This document shows, piece after piece, positions 58,660 to 64,000 of a stretch of DNA of 64,000 nt. The position numbers and the translations under genes are program-made. Source of the DNA: Bacteroidota bacterium (GTDB lineage: Bacteria > Bacteroidota > Bacteroidia > Chitinophagales > Chitinophagaceae); assembly GCA_023422565.1 (NCBI GenBank), contig JAFAGR010000097.1, forward strand, positions 62,001-126,000, in the 5' to 3' direction. The notes beneath the pieces were generated by a model, which was given only the letters and a program-made list of their open reading frames with translations, searched no databases and was not told the origin of the DNA. Every line of letters begins with the position of its first letter. Position 1 is the stretch's first letter.

Positions 58660-61098
58660 ATGAAAACTGCCATAATATTTCTTTTAGTGATTTTCTCCTC
58701 ACTTTCTTTATGGGCACAAAGCAATATCAGGATAACTGTGAAGAGTGACGACGGTAAACCATTTGAAAACGCCACCGTGGTGCTGACAAGGAGTTCGGAT
58801 ACAGTAGTTTTTAAATCGAACCTTACTGATTCGGAGGGCGTAGTAGTTTTCGACAAAGTTCCTTCGGGAAAGTACATCGCTTCGTCTACGGGTGCGGGTT
58901 ATGAGCAGGCCAGGGAGGTTTGGGTAGAATCATCAGGCCTGCCAGAAGTAAGATCGGAAATCGTAATGAAGCCATCTGCCAAACAAATGCAAGAAGTAAC
59001 GGTAACGGCGAAGAAGCCTTACATTCAAAAACTGCATGACCGCCTCGTGGTGAACGTAGAGAACAGCGTTGTGAATGCAGGCAGTACCGCCTTTGAAGTG
59101 CTGGAGCGAGCGCCGGGTGTAATCATAGACCAAAATGACCAGATCGCACTTCGCGGCCGGCAGGGAGTCGTCATCATGATCGACGGAAGACCAAGTCCGC
59201 TTACAGGGGCCGACCTTGCCAATTACCTTCGCGGCCTTCCTTCTTCTGCCATTGAAAGGATAGACCTCATCACTAACCCCTCTTCCAAATACGATGCACA
59301 GGGTAATGCAGGTATAATAGATATAAGGATGAAAAAAGATAAACGCATGGGCACGAACGGGTCGCTCACTGCCGGGTATGGACAAGGCGTTTATCCAAAG
59401 GCCAATGCGGGCATCACTTTCAACCACCGCAATAAAAGGCTTAACCTCTTTGGAAATTATAATTACATATACCGTAAAAATCTCAACCACCTGATTCTGG
59501 ATAGAAACTTTTACCGTGAGAAAAACTTTACCGGTGCAGACCTTAAAGACAATTACACTACTTCGCCGGTAAACGGGCATTCAGTGCGATTCGGGGCGGA
59601 TTATAACGCAGGTAAACGAACTATTTTTGGCTTTATAGCAAATGCCGGATTCACAAACCTCCACAGGAATAACAACAACAATTCCTTTGTAATAAATGAT
59701 CTGCACCAGGCGGAAAGCAGTTTCAAAACAAATGCGGGCAACAAAGATGATTTTCAGAATTACCTTTTCAATATAAACTTTAAACACAATTTTAAGCAAC
59801 AAGGAAGAGAGTTCACCGCAGATGCAGATTATGGACGTTACAACTCCCTTTCAAATTCGATTACGCATACCCGTTACTATAACCTCAACGGCCAACCTTC
59901 ACAACCGGATTACATTTTAAAGGGCAATCAGGATGGCGCTCTGAAATTCTACACCACAAGAATTGATTATGTGCACCCTTTAAAAAACAAGGCCTCTTTT
60001 GAAGCCGGTGTTAAAACAAGTTTTGTTTCGTCAGATAATGAAGCTAAGTTTTTCGACGTGAGCACAGGAATACCGGTGAATGATGAGGGAAAAACAAACC
60101 ATTTCCTGTACGATGAAAACAACAATGCGGCCTACGTAAATGTGAAGAAGGATTTTAAAAACTTTGATCTTCAATTCGGTCTTCGTGCGGAACAAACGAA
60201 TATTAAAACTTACCAGGAGATCGGCAAAGTAAAATGGGATTCCTCTTACCTCCAATTGTTTCCCACCGCTTTTTTCAATTACCGGATAAAGGAAAACAGA
60301 ACTATCGGGCTTTCCGTTAGCCGGCGCATAGACAGGCCGGGCTATTCGCAACTAAACCCATTTCTGTTTCTTATTGATGTAACCACTTATTCAACGGGCA
60401 ACCCTGGTTTGCTGCCGCAACTCACCTGGCAGTATGAAGCTTCGTATATGCATAACAAGCTGAACTTTTCATTTAATTATAGCCATACCGTAAACAACCA
60501 GAACATCGCTATCGCCCGATTCGGCGACGTGTTTCCCAACATACCACAGGGCGATAATGTTACTGTGCAAATACCGGTCAACATCAGTTCCTCTGATTAT
60601 TACGGGCTTTCTTTTTCAGCGCCCGTAAAAATAAACAAGTGGTGGAGCATGATAAATAACGGAGATATTTTTTACAACCATTTCAACGGCGTGCTGGGAG
60701 AAACCAAACTCAATAACGGCAAGCCTGGCTTTAGTCTCAGAAATAATAACAATTTCACTTTCAAAAAAGGATGGTCGGCAGAATTAAGTGAAGTGTATAA
60801 TTCCGGCGGACAATATGGTTTCATGGTGGCCGATCCGCAGTGGGGAATTTCGGCTGGTGTTCAGAAAACAGTGATGAAAAATAAAGGAACTATTCGTTTG
60901 AACGTTACCGATATTTTCTGGACTAACCTTCCAAAGGCGGTGATCACTTACGATAACTATATTGAAAAGTGGAATGCAAAAAGAGAAACACGCGTGGTGA
61001 ATCTCGGCTTCACTTATCGTTTCGGTAAAACCTCGGTACAGGCAGCCAGAAAAAGAACGACCGGTTCTGAAGAAGAAAGACAAAGAGCGGGGGGATAG
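58660..61098 (+). CDS. outer-membrane receptor-like barrel with carboxypeptidase-regulatory domain
   Basis: An 812-residue outer-membrane protein. Signal peptide (AIIFLLVIFSSLSLWAQ), a regulatory beta-sandwich (RITVKSDDGKPFENATVVL), a plug-like region (FEVLERAPGVIIDQNDQIALRG, VVIMIDGRPSPLTGADL, RIDLITNPSSKYDAQGNAGI) and a barrel typical of the OMP_b-brl_3 family, ending VVNLGFTYRFGKT. The ATG at 58660 begins the signal peptide; the frame continues 31 codons upstream. No TonB-partner, SusD or sigma genes are beside it. The substrate is unknown. Confidence 0.88.
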   Translation: MKTAIIFLLVIFSSLSLWAQSNIRITVKSDDGKPFENATVVLTRSSDTVVFKSNLTDSEGVVVFDKVPSGKYIASSTGAGYEQAREVWVESSGLPEVRSEIVMKPSAKQMQEVTVTAKKPYIQKLHDRLVVNVENSVVNAGSTAFEVLERAPGVIIDQNDQIALRGRQGVVIMIDGRPSPLTGADLANYLRGLPSSAIERIDLITNPSSKYDAQGNAGIIDIRMKKDKRMGTNGSLTAGYGQGVYPKANAGITFNHRNKRLNLFGNYNYIYRKNLNHLILDRNFYREKNFTGADLKDNYTTSPVNGHSVRFGADYNAGKRTIFGFIANAGFTNLHRNNNNNSFVINDLHQAESSFKTNAGNKDDFQNYLFNINFKHNFKQQGREFTADADYGRYNSLSNSITHTRYYNLNGQPSQPDYILKGNQDGALKFYTTRIDYVHPLKNKASFEAGVKTSFVSSDNEAKFFDVSTGIPVNDEGKTNHFLYDENNNAAYVNVKKDFKNFDLQFGLRAEQTNIKTYQEIGKVKWDSSYLQLFPTAFFNYRIKENRTIGLSVSRRIDRPGYSQLNPFLFLIDVTTYSTGNPGLLPQLTWQYEASYMHNKLNFSFNYSHTVNNQNIAIARFGDVFPNIPQGDNVTVQIPVNISSSDYYGLSFSAPVKINKWWSMINNGDIFYNHFNGVLGETKLNNGKPGFSLRNNNNFTFKKGWSAELSEVYNSGGQYGFMVADPQWGISAGVQKTVMKNKGTIRLNVTDIFWTNLPKAVITYDNYIEKWNAKRETRVVNLGFTYRFGKTSVQAARKRTTGSEEERQRAGG

Positions 61099-61104
61099 GA
61101 GAAT

Positions 61105-61203
61105 TAGTTTGTAGTTGGTAGTTCCTGGGTCGGAGTTCGAAGTCGGCAGTCGGTGAGATCGTAACTTAATGCCTTCTCAAAACTCAAAACCCACAACTCA
61201 AAA
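61105..61203. repeat. paired heptamer arrays (locus 5)
   Basis: Left array 61105-61153 in strict register: TAGTTTG, TAGTTGG, TAGTTCC, TGGGTCG, GAGTTCG, AAGTCGG, CAGTCGG. Right array 61176-61203: CTCAAAA, CTCAAAA, CCCACAA, CTCAAAA. It separates the convergent receptor and AraC genes. Confidence 0.75.
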
Positions 61204-62037
61204 CCCCTTACCTCTTCTGTCACTCATAAACTTTTCCGCATCATCCTTACCCATGAACTGAACAAGGTGCCTGTAAAAATGGCTGTAATCGTAATACCCA
61301 TAATTAAGAAAATTCCAATCGGGCCTCTCGCGCATTAATTCCTCAACTGCCTTTCTGATGCGCATTAATTGCAGGGTCTTTTTACTGCTGAGGCTTGTTG
61401 CGCATTCGAAATAACGGTGAAGGGTACGCGAAGATATTCCGCTTTGGGCTGCGAAATCTTCTACGCTGGCACCAAAAGTATTGTGTTGGTAGCAATCGTG
61501 AAGTATGGTGGAGACTGCTTTAGCCGGAGCAGATGCTTCGCCGCTTTGCCTGATAATTTTATTGAAATACGACGTGAGAATTTCAACTCTTTCAGAAAAC
61601 TCATTTTTTCTCTTTACCGCTTCCACCACTTCTTTGTCTATCAGGTAACTTAAAGGGCTCATCGCCTTTCTGTATTCAGAAAAATTTATCTTCTTTTCTA
61701 ACAATACCGGCGACAGCCTGAATTTTATTCCGAAGATCTCATTTCCCGGTTTGTGAAAACACTCTATTCGCTGGTGCCGTGGAAGGAAACTATCACCTTT
61801 AATTGGAAAGGAACTTTCACCTACCATCATTACATAGGGCGTTCCGATGTTGATCAGGTAAGAATACCCGGTGTTTGGAAAAAGCAAGTCTGAAAAACCG
61901 TCTGCTCTTTTTTGAAGGAGTGAAGTAAACCTGGTTTGCCAGAAAAAATCTATGAAGCCGGCGAGTTTACCCGTTGGGTAATGCCGAAAGTAATTTTTTT
62001 CGAAATGCTCACGGTCTATAAACTCCACATGCCGCAT
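61198..62037 (-). CDS. AraC family transcriptional regulator
   Basis: A 279-residue regulator. The N-terminal 170 residues form a sensor-like domain (RHYPTGKLAGFIDFFWQTRF, GIKFRLSPVLL) found in DUF6597-type Bacteroidota regulators. The C-terminal AraC domain has two helix-turn-helix units (FGASVEDFAAQSGISSRTLHRYF and DWNFLNYGYYDYSHFYRHLVQFMG in blocks). It follows the cupredoxin-like gene by 5 nt, so it may control that gene or respond to its ligand. The effector is unknown. Confidence 0.9.
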   Translation of the reverse strand: MRHVEFIDREHFEKNYFRHYPTGKLAGFIDFFWQTRFTSLLQKRADGFSDLLFPNTGYSYLINIGTPYVMMVGESSFPIKGDSFLPRHQRIECFHKPGNEIFGIKFRLSPVLLEKKINFSEYRKAMSPLSYLIDKEVVEAVKRKNEFSERVEILTSYFNKIIRQSGEASAPAKAVSTILHDCYQHNTFGASVEDFAAQSGISSRTLHRYFECATSLSSKKTLQLMRIRKAVEELMRERPDWNFLNYGYYDYSHFYRHLVQFMGKDDAEKFMSDRRGKGF

Positions 62038-62042
62038 GGCAT

Positions 62043-62399
62043 TTATGGTTGAATGGTGATCAGGCCCTGTTTGATGGGGTGCTCCACACAGTGATAGGAA
62101 AGGCTGATCGTGGAGCTTATCACTGTATCAGGCCGGTAATACACAGACATTAATGGCGGCAACACGATCTCAAAAGTATTACTGTCGTTACTCATGAGCG
62201 TATGGGCAACTGCAGTTCTGTTTACAAATTGAACAGCCCCGCCGTTTACAAGATTCACTTCAATCGGAGAAAATGTGCTGTCATCAACAAAAATATATTT
62301 CGCAGGCAATTGGCCTCCGCCGATATTATTACTTTCATCCTCGCTGCATCCCGCGAGAAAACTCCCGGCGAACAAGGCCACAAACCATAGTCTTTTCAT
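62043..62399 (-). CDS. cupredoxin-like lipoprotein
   Basis: A 118-residue protein with a lipoprotein signal (LFAGSFLAGC, Cys at residue 17) and a small cupredoxin-type beta-barrel. The putative copper ligands are His in VAHTLMSND and Cys and His in SYHCVEHP, as in plastocyanin-like proteins. The usual axial Met four residues after that His is absent (IKQG instead), so the copper site would be atypical, or copper might not bind. The ATG at 62399 begins the signal peptide. It is placed between a hydrolase and an AraC regulator on the same strand. Confidence 0.75.
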   Translation of the reverse strand: MKRLWFVALFAGSFLAGCSEDESNNIGGGQLPAKYIFVDDSTFSPIEVNLVNGGAVQFVNRTAVAHTLMSNDSNTFEIVLPPLMSVYYRPDTVISSTISLSYHCVEHPIKQGLITIQP

Positions 62400-62451
62400 T
62401 AAGCTCCATTTTGGAAATGCCAATTTACAGAAAATAAGCGCACGGACTCAG

Positions 62452-63120
62452 TCATTGAAAAAAATCAAGCACCTGTGAGGCGAGAAGTAGCGGATCTGTT
62501 TTTTCCAGCGCATGCGGAACGCCCGGTAAGGAAACTGCCACCGCATCCGGCATTTGCATCGCGGCAGCGTTTGTTTCTTCCCATGAAACCATTTTATCTT
62601 CCGCACCGTGCAGAAGTTTCACTTTGCCGGAAACTTTGCCAAACGTTTCTCCGTTCAACAAGGGCGAGTCGCCAAGTTGCCGCATCATTGCCGCGGTATT
62701 TTTCACTAGCTCTGGCCAACCCCCGCCATGCAACTTCTCAAGGCTTTCTGCGAATGCCGGCACTTTACCTTTAATGGCCTCAGGGTTCAGCATTTTTATT
62801 TCCTTTTCGGACGCCGCAGGGTTCCATTCCAGTTTTGTACCAAGCGTAATGATCTTGTTTACACTCACTTTGGTAGCGAGACACAGCGCCGCGTATCCAC
62901 CCATGCTATAACCGAAAATATTTATCGGGTCGGAACCAAATTTTAATACTTCTTCTTCAAGTGAAGAAACCAGGCCCTCCATGGTAAAATACTTCTTCTC
63001 CACCAATCCGTGACCCGGGAAATTGTGCAAATGCAAAGTGGCAAAACGTTCCAGTTCGCGCTGCAGAGGAAGAAGCTGGTGTGAGGTTGAAAGTGCACCG
63101 TGAAGCAGGAGGATGTTCAT
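62452..63120 (-). CDS. alpha/beta hydrolase
   Basis: A 222-residue cytoplasmic hydrolase. Oxyanion segment LLLHGALSTSHQ, nucleophile elbow GYSMGGYAAL (Ser near residue 72), acid in LLHGAEDKMVSW and histidine in GVPHALEKTDP complete the triad. The pattern is that of small esterases or lipases without a lid domain; the substrate is unknown. It is the first gene of a minus-strand group with the cupredoxin-like gene (52-nt gap) and the AraC gene. Confidence 0.88.
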   Translation of the reverse strand: MNILLLHGALSTSHQLLPLQRELERFATLHLHNFPGHGLVEKKYFTMEGLVSSLEEEVLKFGSDPINIFGYSMGGYAALCLATKVSVNKIITLGTKLEWNPAASEKEIKMLNPEAIKGKVPAFAESLEKLHGGGWPELVKNTAAMMRQLGDSPLLNGETFGKVSGKVKLLHGAEDKMVSWEETNAAAMQMPDAVAVSLPGVPHALEKTDPLLLASQVLDFFQ

Positions 63121-63146
63121 GAGAGGGAAGTTGGGTGGTAAATTTC

Positions 63147-63291
63147 TAGTTGGTAGTTGGTAGTTTATAGTTGATTGCTACGAAATTATAGACTTTCCGA
63201 ATTTCAACGGCGGCGTAAAAATGAATGACTGTTCTCACCTCAGTTCTTCAATCCAACATCTAAAATCTATAATTTATAATCTATAATAAAT
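63147..63291. repeat. paired heptamer arrays (locus 6)
   Basis: Left array 63147-63174: TAGTTGG, TAGTTGG, TAGTTTA, TAGTTGA. Right array about 63250-63291: AATCCAA, CATCTAA, AATCTAT, AATTTAT, AATCTAT, AATAAAT. Both are in the gap between the hydrolase (minus) and the helicase (plus). Confidence 0.75.
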
Positions 63292-63349
63292 ATTCCTCCC
63301 CTCCCCCTTTTTCCCTGCCTTCCACAAAAAAAGCCTGCGTAAATAAATT

Positions 63350-63357
63350 TACCTTTG
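63350..63357 (+). promoter_or_regulatory. -7 promoter element TACCTTTG abutting the helicase start
   Basis: A perfect TAnnTTTG ends 4 nt before the ATG at 63362, the leaderless geometry. Confidence 0.5.
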
Positions 63358-63361
63358 CACG

Positions 63362-64000
63362 ATGCGCAAATACCTGGAAGAATTGAATGAACAGCAGCGG
63401 GCGGCTGTATTGCATAAAGATGGGCCTTTGATGATCATTGCCGGCGCGGGAAGCGGTAAAACAAAGGTGCTTACTACAAGAATCACGCACCTGATGGCTG
63501 AACATGGAGTTGACGCGTTTAATATTCTTGCGCTTACGTTTACCAACAAGGCCGCCAAGGAAATGAAGGAAAGGATCGCGCGCACGCTCGGTAGCAATGA
63601 ATCACGCAATTTATATATAGGCACTTTTCACAGTGTGTTTGCGCGCGTACTTCGCGGCGAGGCGCCAAAACTCGGTTACCCTTCCAACTTCACTATTTAT
63701 GATACGGATGATGCAAAGAGTGTAGTGAAAACGGTGATCAATGAAATGAACCTGGATGATAAGCAGTACAAGCCGAACGTAATTTATAACCGGATCTCCG
63801 CGGCGAAAAACAGTCTTGTGCTGCCGGAACAATACATGGGCGATGGCTTCCTGCTGCAGGAAGATACGCGGGCTAACCGTCCCCTGATGGGAAAAATTTA
63901 CGATGCCTATTGCAAACGCTGTTTCAAGAACGGCGCGATGGACTTTGATGACCTGCTTTTGAATATGTATGTACTACTTACGAACTTCCCTGAATCTCTA
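63362..64000 (+). CDS. UvrD/PcrA-type DNA helicase (N-terminal part, 3' end outside window)
   Basis: The frame is open to the window end (213 codons). The superfamily 1 helicase N-terminus is clear: the Q-motif-like LNEQQRAAV, Walker A AGAGSGKT (residues 31-38), motif Ia LALTFTNKAAKEMKERI, the GTFHSVFARVLR segment and DFDDLL, with motif II further on outside the window. UvrD and PcrA act in nucleotide excision and mismatch repair and in replication restart; UvrD, Rep and PcrA cannot be separated from this part. The ATG at 63362 is chosen because it begins the conserved domain and follows a perfect -7 element by 4 nt. Confidence 0.93.
   Translation, partial: MRKYLEELNEQQRAAVLHKDGPLMIIAGAGSGKTKVLTTRITHLMAEHGVDAFNILALTFTNKAAKEMKERIARTLGSNESRNLYIGTFHSVFARVLRGEAPKLGYPSNFTIYDTDDAKSVVKTVINEMNLDDKQYKPNVIYNRISAAKNSLVLPEQYMGDGFLLQEDTRANRPLMGKIYDAYCKRCFKNGAMDFDDLLLNMYVLLTNFPESL

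Noticed and set aside
1..64000. tRNA, rRNA, CRISPR, prophage and insertion-sequence genes
   Set aside because: No cloverleaf, rRNA-like, repeat-spacer, integrase or transposase sequence was recognised in any gap or reading frame.

Overview
The window looks like a chromosomal segment of a Bacteroidota bacterium, most likely of the Chitinophagaceae/Chitinophagales. The evidence is a C-terminal type IX secretion sorting domain, two carboxypeptidase-regulatory/TonB-receptor-like barrels, head-GIN, DUF5606 and LptC-type lipoprotein families, a lipoprotein whose mature N-terminus begins CQKEYS, many promoters with the Bacteroidota -7 element TAnnTTTG, and a general lack of Shine-Dalgarno sequences. 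About 62 protein genes fill both strands densely. I found no rRNA, tRNA, CRISPR array, insertion sequence or prophage. The first gene (DUF2911) and the last (UvrD/PcrA-type helicase) run off the window edges.

Layout. 1-5656: DUF2911 tail, asparagine synthetase, a cystathionine gamma-synthase/lyase type enzyme, a GIN-domain lipoprotein, a TIGR02757 protein and two small genes. 5658-10285: a fatty-acid-hydroxylase-type membrane enzyme, a fumarylacetoacetase-family/flavin-reductase pair and two bacterial PH-domain membrane proteins. 10309-15592: DUF4197 lipoprotein, a repeat-rich divergent gap, lysS, a DPP-IV type peptidase and a DoxX-like protein. 15593-18172: a four-gene redox/detoxification operon (aldo/keto reductase, ArsC/Spx-like, OsmC, SDR). 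18231-21468: LON-domain protein, coaX, an outer-membrane barrel and lptC. 21498-28483: a surface-glycan locus (five glycosyltransferases, an FkbM and a class I methyltransferase) interrupted by meaB. 28521-37862: typA, uvrB, polA and small membrane or lipoprotein genes. 37922-43534: DUF1579 lipoprotein, DsbA-like protein and an ECF sigma/anti-sigma/Spy-like operon behind a large outer-membrane receptor. 43687-53852: DUF5606, M3 peptidase, a Fur/SCO operon facing a MerC gene, a cell-wall group (GH25 lysozyme, M1 peptidase, lytic transglycosylase), a radical SAM/SPASM protein and an AI-2E family exporter. 53853-55760: an AT-rich patch with two lipoproteins. 55761-64000: rpoN, a PAP2-like membrane protein, a second outer-membrane receptor, a hydrolase/cupredoxin/AraC group and the helicase.

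The most unusual signals are non-coding. Six intergenic loci carry degenerate tandem arrays with a strict 7-nt period, each as a G/T-rich array on the left and an A/C-rich, partly complementary array on the right; two of them also hold GC-rich CCCGCC-aca-GGCGGG palindromes. One locus (upstream of lysS) encloses a candidate structured RNA closed by a GCGTT/AACGC helix. A separate gap after rpoN carries REP-like inverted repeats. Six genes have a perfect TAnnTTTG element ending only 4-6 nt before the start codon, the geometry expected for leaderless mRNAs; in one of them (merC-like) a Fur/Zur-like palindrome overlaps the -33 box.

All calls come from reading the sequence and translations; no database search was run.
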